The position numbers were made by a program, and so were the translations under genes. Below the pieces are notes generated by a model. It was not told the DNA's origin. It saw only the letters and a list, made by a program, of their open reading frames with translations, and ran no database searches. Positions 7,466 through 15,509 of a stretch of 33,795 bases of DNA are shown in pieces. Origin of the DNA: Bacillota bacterium (GTDB lineage: Bacteria; Bacillota; Clostridia; Christensenellales; Aristaeellaceae); NCBI GenBank assembly GCA_023460055.1, contig JAEWRJ010000174.1:1-33795 (forward strand). Reading direction: 5' to 3'. Position 1 is the first letter of the stretch; each line of letters starts with the position of its first letter.

Positions 7466-8740
7466 GTGAATGACAACAAGATGGCCGCCCCTACGCCGCC
7501 GATGGGCTGGAACAGCTGGGATTGCTATATGTCCGCGGTGACGGAGGAGCAGATCCTCGGCAACGCGCGCTATATGGCAGAGCATCTCAAGCCCTTTGGA
7601 TTTCAGTATATCATATGCGATATACAGTGGTATGAGCCTCTGGCCGGCACCGTGCCGGGCTGTGAGTACATCCCCTTCGCGCAGCTTTCCATGGACTCTT
7701 ATGGGCGGCTGATGCCCGCTGTCAACCGCTTCCCCTCCGCCGCGGGCGGAAAAGGATTCGCACCACTGGCAGAGAAGATCCACGCGATGGGGCTCAAGTT
7801 TGGCATCCACATCATGCGGGGGATTCCCCGCCAGGCGGCGCACGCGAGATGCCCCGTATTGGGCACAGAGGTGACAGCCGACAGGATCGCCAATCCCTTC
7901 TCCATCTGCAAATGGAACAGCGACATGTACGGCCTGCTCGATGTACCCGGCGCTCAGGAATACTATAAGAGCCTCTTCCATCTCTACGCGGAGTGGGAGG
8001 TGGATTACGTCAAGGTCGATGACATCGCCAACACCAATCTCTACCCAAGCAATCCCTACTCGGCGCAGCGGGAGATCGAGATGATCCGCCGCGCGATCGA
8101 TCAATGCGGCAGAAGCATGGTGCTCAGCCTATCCCCCGGGCCGGCCGTCATCGAAAAAGCCTGGCATCTGCGCGAGAACGCCCAGATGTGGCGCATCACC
8201 GATGATTTCTGGGATGACTGGAAAGCATTGAAGGCCATGTTCGAGCGATGCGAAGTATGGGAGAAGCATGCGGGACACGGATGCTGGCCCGATTGCGATA
8301 TGCTGCCCCTGGGCAGGATAGGGATCGCCTTCGGCAAAGACCGCCGGACGCGCCTGACGCCTGACGAGCAGCGGACCATGGTCACCCTGTGGAGCATCTT
8401 CCGCTCGCCCCTCATGCTGGGCGGTGAACTGCGGGATACGGATCCGGCAACTCTCGCCCTGATCACCAACCCGGAGGTCATACACGTCAATCAGCAATCC
8501 TTTGGCGCGCGGCAGATCAGACGCAATGAAAGGGAGGCCGTATGGATGAGCAATGACCCCGATGGCGGCAGGTATCTGGCGCTGTTCAATCTGTCAGAGG
8601 AGGAACGCATTGTAAGCGCTGATCTGCCTGCGGGCACACGGGCGCGCGATATTTGGCGGCAAGAGGATCTGGGGGTTATGGAGCCTTGCGTTGCTGCCAG
8701 GCTGCGGCCGCACGCCTGCGCCCTGTACCGGCCGACCTGA
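7466..8740 (+). CDS. Glycoside hydrolase family 27, alpha-galactosidase-like
   Basis: 424 residues from a GTG start with AAAGGAG 11 bases upstream; ATG codon 6 is a possible alternative. The (beta/alpha)8 barrel opens with TPPMGWNSWDCY (10-21). The nucleophile segment DYVKVDD (180-186) supplies Asp185, and WRITDDFWDD (242-251) supplies the expected acid/base Asp246 or Asp247. A beta-sandwich tail follows from about residue 345. There is no signal peptide, so it should act on intracellular oligosaccharides. Family members include alpha-galactosidases, alpha-N-acetylgalactosaminidases and beta-L-arabinopyranosidases, so exact specificity is open. No sugar transporter or regulator is adjacent. 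Confidence 0.83.
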   Translation: MNDNKMAAPTPPMGWNSWDCYMSAVTEEQILGNARYMAEHLKPFGFQYIICDIQWYEPLAGTVPGCEYIPFAQLSMDSYGRLMPAVNRFPSAAGGKGFAPLAEKIHAMGLKFGIHIMRGIPRQAAHARCPVLGTEVTADRIANPFSICKWNSDMYGLLDVPGAQEYYKSLFHLYAEWEVDYVKVDDIANTNLYPSNPYSAQREIEMIRRAIDQCGRSMVLSLSPGPAVIEKAWHLRENAQMWRITDDFWDDWKALKAMFERCEVWEKHAGHGCWPDCDMLPLGRIGIAFGKDRRTRLTPDEQRTMVTLWSIFRSPLMLGGELRDTDPATLALITNPEVIHVNQQSFGARQIRRNEREAVWMSNDPDGGRYLALFNLSEEERIVSADLPAGTRARDIWRQEDLGVMEPCVAARLRPHACALYRPT

Positions 8741-8776
8741 GAATCCCTGGCAAAGAGAGGAATTTCTGGGAGGGTA

Positions 8777-8805
8777 TTGACAGAACCACTTATCCATTAT
8801 ATAGT
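8777..8805 (+). promoter_or_regulatory. Predicted promoter of the tRNA pair
   Basis: TTGACA (8777-8782), a 17-base spacer and TATAGT (8800-8805), ending 25 bases before the first tRNA base. Confidence 0.8.
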
Positions 8806-8830
8806 ATTTCTTGCGTCGCATGACGTATGA

Positions 8831-8907
<77 letters not shown>

Positions 8908-8911
8908 TTTT

Positions 8912-8988
8912 GGCGGCGTAGCTCAGCTGGCTAGAGCATTCGGTTCATACCCGGAGTGTCATTGGTTCAAATCCGATCGCCGCTACCA
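8912..8988 (+). tRNA. Elongator tRNA-Met (CAT)
   Basis: 77 bases with encoded CCA. The arms fold as acceptor GGCGGCG/CGCCGCT, D-stem GCTC/GAGC, anticodon stem TTCGG/CCGGA around TTCATAC, and T-stem ATTGG/CCGAT. The anticodon is CAT. The body resembles clostridial elongator Met rather than the lysidine-modified tRNA-Ile, but both share CAT, so Ile2 is a remote alternative. It follows the initiator by 4 bases. Confidence 0.88.
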
Positions 8989-8995
8989 TACAGAG

Positions 8996-9030
8996 ACCCA
9001 GTAACGATAGAGTTGCTGGGTTTATTTTTT
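8996..9030 (+). terminator. Terminator of the tRNA unit
   Basis: ACCCAGTAAC (8996-9005) pairs with GTTGCTGGGT (9012-9021), one G-T pair, followed by TTATTTTTT. Confidence 0.9.
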
Positions 9031-9332
9031 GCCGCTTCATAGATGCACCCAAAGCAGTGAGTTATTTTGTCTGGACATCAGGAACAGTTGAAGGCAAGCA
9101 CAGCAGAGCTGCATGATTGCCTCAATCCGCAATAGGCGAAAGCCGCGTGCTTTACAGCACTTGCTCTCTTCTTTGCTCATTGGACTTCCGATGCAGCAAG
9201 GCATGTACGTTTAGAATCATTATTATCCCAGGGGCATCCGCGTGCGGCCGCCATGCGATGGGATGGCCTTGATAACATAATAACATAAGCAATTAATGAA
9301 CATATATTGATAAATATTTGTTTTTTTATGCC
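9031..9332. other. Intergenic stretch without a recognised gene
   Basis: No ORF with a convincing ribosome site on either strand. A weak nested hairpin (AGGCAA 9092-9097 with TTGCCT 9117-9122, inner CAGC/GCTG) is the only structure noticed. The last 60 bases are AT-rich and precede the promoter at 9333. Confidence 0.5.
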
Positions 9333-9361
9333 TTGACAGGGATATCACATGATGCTACGAT
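9333..9361 (+). promoter_or_regulatory. Predicted promoter of the flavin reductase gene
   Basis: TTGACA (9333-9338), a 17-base spacer and TACGAT (9356-9361). An AT-rich tract directly upstream (from about 9282) could act as an UP element. Confidence 0.75.
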
Positions 9362-9409
9362 GCTTATGTACATTATTTAACAGCGCTTCGATGCGCAAGG
9401 AGGATCCTG

Positions 9410-11281
9410 ATGAACATTACCCGTCGCATGCTGTGCCTGGCTCTAAGCCTGTGCATGGCCTTCTCCCTGACCGCCGTGGCCGCCCCTCAAACTTTCGAGG
9501 GAGAAGCCAAGGGCTTTAACGATGGCCTGAAGGTCGCCGTCACCATCAATAGCGGCGTGATCGAGCTTGTCGAAGTGACCGAGAATAACGAAACCGCTCC
9601 CGGCCAGCCCGCGCTTGAAAAAATCCCCCAGGCGATCGTGGCAGCTCAAAGCATCAAGATAGACACCATCGCCGGTGCCACCCGCACCTCCGAAGGTATC
9701 CTGAGCGCGGTAGAGAACGCGCTGACACAGGGCGGCATCGATTTGGCTCCCTACAGCAAGGTCCCGGAAAAGGCAGAAGAGACGGCGGGAGATTATTTCC
9801 CCGTGATGGGCTCCTTCGAAGTGCCCGCCCAGTGGGATGAAACCTATGATGTCGTCGTAGTCGGCGGCGGCTTTGCAGGCCTGGCAGCAGCCTATGCCTC
9901 CGTCACCAACGGTGCCAGCACGCTGCTGATCGAAAAACTTTCTACCACCGGCGGCAACAGCGCCATTAACGGCGGCCAGTATGCCTCCTTTACCTCAGAG
10001 CGCGCGGAGCAGCTCCAAAAGGAGTTCAGCCTGGTGCCTGATACCGCCGAAAAGCATATTGAAGACACCATCAAGGGCGGCGATAACATGGGCATGCCCG
10101 ATCTCGTCCGCAACATGGTATATGCCAGCCCCTTCTACCTGAACCTGCTGCTGGATAACGGCCTGGTGATCAGAAACGTACTGGCCCGTCCCGGCGGACA
10201 CTACGGCTACCGCACCTATGTAACCGAGAACCAGGTAGGCTCCGACATCACTGACCTGCAGCTGAAAATGCTCAAAGAGACAGATGCCGTTATCCAGCTG
10301 GAAACCAAAATGGTCGAGCTGTACCGTACCCGTGACGAGCAAAACCGCGTAGCCGGCATCCGCGTTGCCACCGAAGACGGCTACAAGACCATCAGGGCTG
10401 ACAAGGGCGTCATACTGGCCACCGGCGGCTTCGGAGCCAATGTCGCCATGCGCGAGACCCAGGTCCCCTATCTGTCGGCTGACATCCCCACCACCAACAA
10501 CCCCGCTGCTTCCACCGGTGAGGGGCTTTACCTGGCCCAGGCCATCGGCGCCGGCACGACGCAGATGTCAAACATCCAGCGCTACCCCTTTGCCGACGCC
10601 AACAACGGCGTGCTGGATAAGTATGCCGTCTGGCCCTTCACCGGTCCTTCCTTCGGCATCGTGTATGTGGACTATCAGGGCAACCGCTACGTCAATGAGG
10701 GCGAGCGCCGCGATGTCTGCGCCAATGCCGCCGCGAACTCCGGCTTTATCTCCACCTACTCCATCTTCAACTGGGATCTGGTCAAGGGCTTTGCCAAGGA
10801 AGAAGAGCTGCAGGCAGGCCTGGCTTCCGGCCGTATCCTGTCGGGCGAGACGCTGGAGGATCTGGCGGCAGCGATCAACGCCTATCCCATCAAGGGCCAG
10901 CTCCCCCAGGTAAGCGCCGATAACCTGAAAGCCACCATCGAAAAGCACAACAGTTACATCGATTCGGGCGTTGACGCGGACTTTGGCAAAGTGATGTCAA
11001 ATACCATGGTCAAGCTGGAAAACGGACCCTTCTACGCGCTGAGCCAGTTCCCCTCCGTGCACCATACCATGGGCGGCCTGGTGATCGATGAGCATACCCA
11101 GGTGAAAGACATCTACGGCCAGAGCATCGCCGGGCTGTACGCTGCAGGCGAAGTCACCGGCGGTATCCACGGCACCAACCGCCTGGGCTCCAACGCGGAC
11201 GCGGATGCCTGCGGCATGGGGTATATCTCAGGCTATTATGTGGCAACCGGCGAAATGCCCGATTTTATCCCGGCAGAATAA
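9410..11281 (+). CDS. Exported FMN-binding / FAD-dependent reductase, fumarate reductase-like
   Basis: 623 residues behind AAGGAGGA. A signal peptide (about 1-25, ending AVAA) points to export, with no lipobox. An FMN-binding domain (about 30-105) holds DTIAGAT (85-91), the motif in which ApbE attaches FMN to the final Thr. The FAD_binding_2 domain starts at DVVVVGGGFAGLAA (147-160) and ends with HHTMGGL and GGIHGTNRLGSNA, the catalytic and substrate-binding blocks of the flavocytochrome c fumarate reductase family. The usual QxHP histidine reads QRYP here. Such proteins reduce fumarate, urocanate, acrylate-type or other unsaturated compounds outside the membrane in anaerobic respiration. The substrate cannot be assigned. 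It is a single-gene unit, with no apbE or electron-donor gene nearby. Confidence 0.85.
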   Translation: MNITRRMLCLALSLCMAFSLTAVAAPQTFEGEAKGFNDGLKVAVTINSGVIELVEVTENNETAPGQPALEKIPQAIVAAQSIKIDTIAGATRTSEGILSAVENALTQGGIDLAPYSKVPEKAEETAGDYFPVMGSFEVPAQWDETYDVVVVGGGFAGLAAAYASVTNGASTLLIEKLSTTGGNSAINGGQYASFTSERAEQLQKEFSLVPDTAEKHIEDTIKGGDNMGMPDLVRNMVYASPFYLNLLLDNGLVIRNVLARPGGHYGYRTYVTENQVGSDITDLQLKMLKETDAVIQLETKMVELYRTRDEQNRVAGIRVATEDGYKTIRADKGVILATGGFGANVAMRETQVPYLSADIPTTNNPAASTGEGLYLAQAIGAGTTQMSNIQRYPFADANNGVLDKYAVWPFTGPSFGIVYVDYQGNRYVNEGERRDVCANAAANSGFISTYSIFNWDLVKGFAKEEELQAGLASGRILSGETLEDLAAAINAYPIKGQLPQVSADNLKATIEKHNSYIDSGVDADFGKVMSNTMVKLENGPFYALSQFPSVHHTMGGLVIDEHTQVKDIYGQSIAGLYAAGEVTGGIHGTNRLGSNADADACGMGYISGYYVATGEMPDFIPAE

Positions 11282-11295
11282 GGATTCTATCAAAC

Positions 11296-11329
11296 AGCAA
11301 TGAGCGGGGCATCAGCCCCGCTCATTGCT
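11296..11329. terminator. Hairpin terminator between convergent genes
   Basis: A perfect 15-base-pair stem, AGCAATGAGCGGGGC (11296-11310) with GCCCCGCTCATTGCT (11315-11329), and an ATCA loop. The T-rich tails are short on both strands. It separates the flavin reductase from the convergent aminotransferase and probably serves both. Confidence 0.8.
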
Positions 11330-11345
11330 ATTTGAATACTAACTT

Positions 11346-12554
11346 TTATTCCGCCCGTTTCCTGATATAGTCCGCAACCTTCCCCATCGCCTCTTTCATC
11401 TCATTCGCCTTGGGCAGCATCACGATGCGCAGATGGTCGGGCTGGTTCCACTCAAAGCCGGAACCGGGGATCACCAGCACCCTGGTCTCGTGCAAAAGGT
11501 CGTAGCAGAAGGCGCGGTCATCCTCTATCTTCAGAAGCTTCGTATCCAGCTTCGGAAACAGGTAGAAAGAGGCGCTGTTGGGCACAACGCTCAGGCCTGG
11601 CACATCCTTCAGGGCTTCCAGCGTGACGCGGCGCTGCTCATAGAGGCGGCCGCCGGGAACGATCATGGCCCTGGTGCTCTCCGGGTCCGCCAGAGCCGCG
11701 GGCACAGCCAGCTGCATGAGGGCGTTGGCGCACAGGCGCATCGCGGCCAGGCGGGTGACAGCATCGGCAAGCTCTCCCGTCTGCTCTCTGGGCCCGCTGA
11801 TCACCATCCATCCGCTGCGGAAGCCGCAGATGTTGTGCGACTTGGACAGCCCGTTCATCGTAAAGACGGGCAGGTCCGGGGCCAGGGCGGCGGCGGAGTG
11901 ATGCACGCGGTCTTCAAGCACCAGGCGATCATATATTTCGTCCGAAAAAACAAGCAGCTTATGCTCCCGCGCGATGGCCAGCATCCCCTCCAGCACCTCC
12001 TTGGGATAGAGCGCGCCGGTGGGGTTATTGGGGTTGATGATCACGATGCCGCGCGTCCTGGGGGTGATCTTGCGCTTGATATCCTCAAGGTCAGGATACC
12101 ACAGCGATTGCTCATCAAGCAGGTAGAAGACAGGCTTGCTGTCGGCCAGCCTGGCGGCGTTGCTCCAGAGCGTATAGCAGGGGGTCGGCATCAGCAGCTC
12201 ATCCCCCGGGTTGAGCGCGGCGGAAAGCAGCATGCTGGTCAGCTCGCTCACGCCGTTGCCCAGGTAGATATCATCCATCCCGATGCCTTGCAGGCCTTTG
12301 CCCTTATGATACTTGAGGATCGCCGCCCTGGCCTCAGGCATGCCGCGAAGGTCGCAGTAGGGCACCGCCCGGTCCATTCCCGCCATCAAGGCGCGGCGGA
12401 TACCGTCGGGCATCTCAAAGCCGAAAATGCCGGGATTGCCGGTGTTCAGCTTCAGTACCCGGATGCCTTCCCGCTGCATTCTCAGCGCTTCCTCATACAA
12501 GGGGCCGCGGATATCCGAACGGACCTCTGCCATGCGCTCTGCGTGATGTATCAT
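11346..12554 (-). CDS. alaA: Alanine aminotransferase, AlaA-type class I/II PLP enzyme
   Basis: 402 residues from an ATG with GGGAGGT upstream; a longer in-frame extension has no ribosome site and reads through the promoter. The body closely follows the E. coli AlaA pattern: SDIRGP (about 12-17), LKLNTGNPGIFGFE, DIYLGNGVSEL, ITPRTRGIVIINPNNPTGA, FSDEIYD, and the PLP lysine in NGLSKSHNICGFRSGW. It should transfer the amino group between alanine and 2-oxoglutarate or pyruvate and glutamate in the cytoplasm; related enzymes accept other amino acids. It is a single-gene unit with its own promoter. Confidence 0.88.
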   Translation of the reverse strand: MIHHAERMAEVRSDIRGPLYEEALRMQREGIRVLKLNTGNPGIFGFEMPDGIRRALMAGMDRAVPYCDLRGMPEARAAILKYHKGKGLQGIGMDDIYLGNGVSELTSMLLSAALNPGDELLMPTPCYTLWSNAARLADSKPVFYLLDEQSLWYPDLEDIKRKITPRTRGIVIINPNNPTGALYPKEVLEGMLAIAREHKLLVFSDEIYDRLVLEDRVHHSAAALAPDLPVFTMNGLSKSHNICGFRSGWMVISGPREQTGELADAVTRLAAMRLCANALMQLAVPAALADPESTRAMIVPGGRLYEQRRVTLEALKDVPGLSVVPNSASFYLFPKLDTKLLKIEDDRAFCYDLLHETRVLVIPGSGFEWNQPDHLRIVMLPKANEMKEAMGKVADYIRKRAE

Positions 12555-12586
12555 GTGCTGACCTCCCGTGTTTTTATGATGTGTGT

Positions 12587-12616
12587 AATGTACCATCCAG
12601 CCTGCCATCCGGTCAA
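12587..12616 (-). promoter_or_regulatory. Predicted promoter of alaA
   Basis: On the minus strand TTGACC (12616-12611), an 18-base spacer and TACATT (12592-12587), about 33 bases before the ATG. Confidence 0.6.
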
Positions 12617-12891
12617 TGGCAGCGAAGAAAAGGGGATAATCCCCCGGCAAAGCAGCAAAGCAATAGACAAGAGGATAGATAATGCAAAAACGGCATGAAA
12701 GCATATCAATCCAGGGAGGAAATGATAGACAAACAGGCAAGGGATGCGGATCGCCAGAGGAAAAGGAGGTCAAATCTTTTCTAATCGAGGAAATTTCCGG
12801 AAACTTTTTGATAATTTCCCGGTTTTGCGCCATTCCCGAGGCGGCTCAAGATATGCTTGAATCACGTATTCGCGATAACGCGGTCCTTCTT
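12617..12891. other. Intergenic stretch without a recognised gene
   Basis: Short ORFs here lack ribosome sites and resemble nothing known. The stretch is noticeably more AT-rich than its neighbours. It lies between the aminotransferase promoter and a strong hairpin. Confidence 0.5.
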
Positions 12892-12932
12892 ATACCAAAA
12901 TCCATGCCGCGAATCGGCATGGATTTTGGTAT
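12892..12932. terminator. Long perfect hairpin, probable terminator
   Basis: Eighteen uninterrupted base pairs, 12892-12909 with 12915-12932, around a CGAAT loop. The outer arms carry CCAAAA and TTTTGG. It lies 28 bases beyond the stop of the minus-strand peptidoglycan-binding gene and probably ends the rpmE-prfA transcript. No T-run follows the stem on either strand, so intrinsic termination is less certain than usual. Confidence 0.6.
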
Positions 12933-12959
12933 TAAGCCTTTATGGATCCAATGACCCGC

Positions 12960-13505
12960 TTATTCAGGCTTTCTCTTTGCGTCGCCCGAGAACAGCAGGG
13001 TCAGTGTCTTGGGGCCGGCAGCCCCGTCAGCGCCCAGGCCATTGGCGGCCTGGAAGGCCTTGACGGCGTTTTGCGTGCCCTTCCCAAACTGCGCGTCATT
13101 CGCGCCTTCCTTCAGATACCCCAGCTCGATCAGGCGTTCCTGCAGCGCCCGCACCTCCTCGCCGGAGGAGTTGAGTTTCAGGGTGGGGACCTCGGTGGGC
13201 GTGGGGGTCATCTGAAAGTTGGGTACGGGGGTTCCGGTCGGCTCCGGAGTCACCAGCACGGCAGGGGTCCCTGTAGGCTCAGGCGTCGCGGCAGCCTCCG
13301 CCGCCCTGTTTTGCACATCGGCGATGCCGGGCACAATACCGGGCGTTGGCGTCAGCTGGCTGCCCTGGAGCGCGCCGCCGCTATCCCGGTTATTGAGAAA
13401 AATGGAGGCCGCTCCGGCGCCGAATATGACCAGCACGATCACAAAAATAGCCAGTTTGTTGGCGGCGGACATAGGCCGCCTGTCAGGCTGACGGTTATAC
13501 TGCAT
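12960..13505 (-). CDS. Membrane-anchored peptidoglycan-binding domain protein
   Basis: 181 residues. A short basic N-terminus is followed by one membrane helix (about 17-37), a linker rich in Thr, Pro, Ala and Glu with two TPEPTGTP repeats (74-81 and 86-93), and a C-terminal PG_binding_1 domain (about 110-172; LKLNSSGEEVRALQERL opens it). It should sit in the membrane with the binding domain outside, touching the cell wall. No catalytic domain is present. The ribosome site AAGGAGG is 11 bases from the ATG. It follows prfA by 98 bases and may be the last gene of that operon. The function is not known beyond wall binding. Confidence 0.8.
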   Translation of the reverse strand: MQYNRQPDRRPMSAANKLAIFVIVLVIFGAGAASIFLNNRDSGGALQGSQLTPTPGIVPGIADVQNRAAEAAATPEPTGTPAVLVTPEPTGTPVPNFQMTPTPTEVPTLKLNSSGEEVRALQERLIELGYLKEGANDAQFGKGTQNAVKAFQAANGLGADGAAGPKTLTLLFSGDAKRKPE

Positions 13506-13603
13506 CCTCGCTTATTCCTCCTTCATGCTTCCCTGCCGCGCGATCTTTTTCATGACCCTGACGGCCCTGTTTCACGCCCACTGAATCAGTTGATCGCTCA
13601 GCG

Positions 13604-14677
13604 CTACTCCAGCGCCAGGCGCCTCATATCCTCGCTTTGCGACTGGACGGTCAGCGCGTCGATGATCTCATCCAAGTCGCCGTCCATGATCTCATCAATG
13701 CGGTACAGCGTCAGCCCGATGCGGTGATCGGTCACGCGCCCCTGGGGAAAGTTGTAGGTGCGTATGCGCTCGCTCCGGTCACCCGTGCCGATCTGCCCGC
13801 GGCGGTTCTCCGCGTAGACGGCGTGCTGCTGGGCTTTGATCTGCTCATACAGGCGGCTGCGCAGCACCTTCATCGCCTTTTCCTTGTTCTTCAGCTGGCT
13901 TTTTTCATCCTGGCAGGTGACAACCAGGCCGCTTGGCAGGTGGGTGATACGCACGGCAGAATCGGTTTTGTTGATGTACTGGCCGCCATGCCCGCTGGCG
14001 CGGTAGGTATCAATGCGCAGATCGTTCGGATTAATGTCCACATCCACCTCCTCCGCCTCCGGCAGCACGGCCACGGTCGCGGTGCTGGTGTGGATGCGGC
14101 CCTGCGACTCGGTGCTGGGTACGCGCTGGATGCGGTGGACACCGCTTTCAAACTTCATGCGGGCGAAGGCGCCGCTCCCTGTGAGGGAAAATACAGCCTC
14201 CTTCACACCCCCCAGTTCTGTCTCATTGAGGCTCATGTAGCTCACCTGAAAGCCCCGGCGCTCGGCGTAGCGCGTGTACATCCTCAGCAGCAGGGCCCCA
14301 AAAAGCCCGGCCTCCTCCCCGCCGGCGCCCGCGCGGATCTCCATCACCACGTTGCGGTCATCATCGGGATCCCTGGGGACCAGATACAGCTTGAGCCGGT
14401 CGCGAAGCTTACGTTCCCTTTCCCGCAACCCGGGCAGCTCTTCCCCCGCCATATCGGCGAAATCCGGGCTGTCCGCCAATTCTTCGGTGGAGGATATCTC
14501 CTCCCGGAGTTTCAGGTAGCCGCGCCAGTCCTGCACCGCCTCTTCAAGCCCGGCGCGCTCCTTCATCAGCTGCTGCCAGCGCGGCAGATCGGCGATCACA
14601 TCGCTTTGTGAGCAGGCGACGCCCAGTTCCTCATATCGGGCATCCATCCAGGCAAGCTGATCGTCAAGCGAGGGCAT
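13604..14677 (-). CDS. prfA: Peptide chain release factor 1
   Basis: 357 residues, the normal RF1 size, from an ATG behind AAAGGAA. The stop-codon recognition motif PST (187-189, in RVPSTESQGR) is the PxT of RF1 rather than the SPF of RF2, so it should read UAA and UAG. The catalytic GGQ is at 231-233. Its flanks read SGHGGQYINKT, where most RF1 proteins have SGAGGQHVN, so an Ala and a His around the catalytic loop are changed. The upstream prmC gene overlaps the start by 14 bases; its product methylates the GGQ glutamine. Confidence 0.93.
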   Translation of the reverse strand: MPSLDDQLAWMDARYEELGVACSQSDVIADLPRWQQLMKERAGLEEAVQDWRGYLKLREEISSTEELADSPDFADMAGEELPGLRERERKLRDRLKLYLVPRDPDDDRNVVMEIRAGAGGEEAGLFGALLLRMYTRYAERRGFQVSYMSLNETELGGVKEAVFSLTGSGAFARMKFESGVHRIQRVPSTESQGRIHTSTATVAVLPEAEEVDVDINPNDLRIDTYRASGHGGQYINKTDSAVRITHLPSGLVVTCQDEKSQLKNKEKAMKVLRSRLYEQIKAQQHAVYAENRRGQIGTGDRSERIRTYNFPQGRVTDHRIGLTLYRIDEIMDGDLDEIIDALTVQSQSEDMRRLALE

Positions 14678-15509
14678 GTGCTTCCTTTCTTCGGGCCGCC
14701 ACAGCGCGGGGCAGCCCTGCCATGTCATCATATACGCGGATATCTTCAAAGCTGTTTGTCAGCAGGGCGACCACATCCTCCGCCTGCCCATCGCCTGTCT
14801 CAAGCAAAATATAGCCTCCAGGGACCAGATACGAAGGAGCCTCTCCAGCCAGACGGCGGTAAAAATCAAGCCCGTCCTCCCCGCCGTCCAGCGCCATGTC
14901 AGGCTCAAAGCGCACTTCCGCCTGTAAAAGGGGAAGATCCCCGCTATTGATATAAGGGGGATTGCAACATATCATATCATAGCATGTCCCGGTGCAGGGA
15001 GAAAACAGGTCGCCCAGGAGAAAATTTACATTCGCGCCGTGCAGCGCGGCGTTATCACGAGCCAGTGCCAGTGCCCGGGGCGAAAGATCCGCCGCGTCCA
15101 CCTGAGCACCCGGCACTGACAGCGCCAGCGTCACCGCCAGGATCCCCGAACCCGTGCACAGGTCCAGCGCCCGTTTCCCCGCGCAAAGGCACGATATGGC
15201 CAGTTCAGCCAGCAGCTCCGTGTCGTTGCGGGGGATCAGGACGCCCGGACGGGCCAGAAAACGGCGGCCCATAAAATCCGTCTCACCCAGGATATACTGC
15301 AGCGGCTCGCGGGTCAGGCGGCGGGAAAGCAGGGCTTCAAAGGCTTCCTCCTGCCGCTCGGTCAAAGGCTGATCTCCCAGCGCCAGTGTCTGCAGCCTGC
15401 CTGTTTCCAGCACGCTGCCAAGCAACCAGGCGGCGTCGATCTCCGCATCCGGCACATGGGCTTCCACCAGCCGCTGGCGGGCCAGACGCAGGCATTCTCT
15501 CGCCGTCAC
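14664..15509 (-). CDS. prmC: Release factor glutamine methyltransferase
   Basis: 281 residues from a GTG start that overlaps the DUF1385 stop in a GTGA junction. An N-terminal helical substrate-binding region (about 1-75) precedes the SAM-dependent fold. LIPRNDTE (91-98) stands for the usual LIPRPDTE, DLCTGSG (116-122) is SAM motif I, and NPPY (183-186) is the catalytic tetrad that holds the target amide. It methylates the GGQ glutamine of release factors 1 and 2, raising termination efficiency. Overlap with prfA at the 3' end implies coupled translation of enzyme and substrate. Confidence 0.93.
   Translation of the reverse strand: MTARECLRLARQRLVEAHVPDAEIDAAWLLGSVLETGRLQTLALGDQPLTERQEEAFEALLSRRLTREPLQYILGETDFMGRRFLARPGVLIPRNDTELLAELAISCLCAGKRALDLCTGSGILAVTLALSVPGAQVDAADLSPRALALARDNAALHGANVNFLLGDLFSPCTGTCYDMICCNPPYINSGDLPLLQAEVRFEPDMALDGGEDGLDFYRRLAGEAPSYLVPGGYILLETGDGQAEDVVALLTNSFEDIRVYDDMAGLPRAVAARRKEAHALA

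Noticed and set aside
8912..8988. Second CAT tRNA as tRNA-Ile2
   Set aside because: The stems and loops look like elongator Met of Clostridia; Ile2 cannot be fully excluded without comparing all CAT tRNAs of the genome.
11433..12698. 421-codon plus-strand ORF opposite alaA
   Set aside because: It is antisense to an aminotransferase with all family motifs; no ribosome site or recognisable domain.
13637..14611. Long plus-strand ORF opposite prfA
   Set aside because: It is antisense to a clear release factor gene, is rich in His, Ala and Gln as shadows in GC-rich DNA are, and has no ribosome site.
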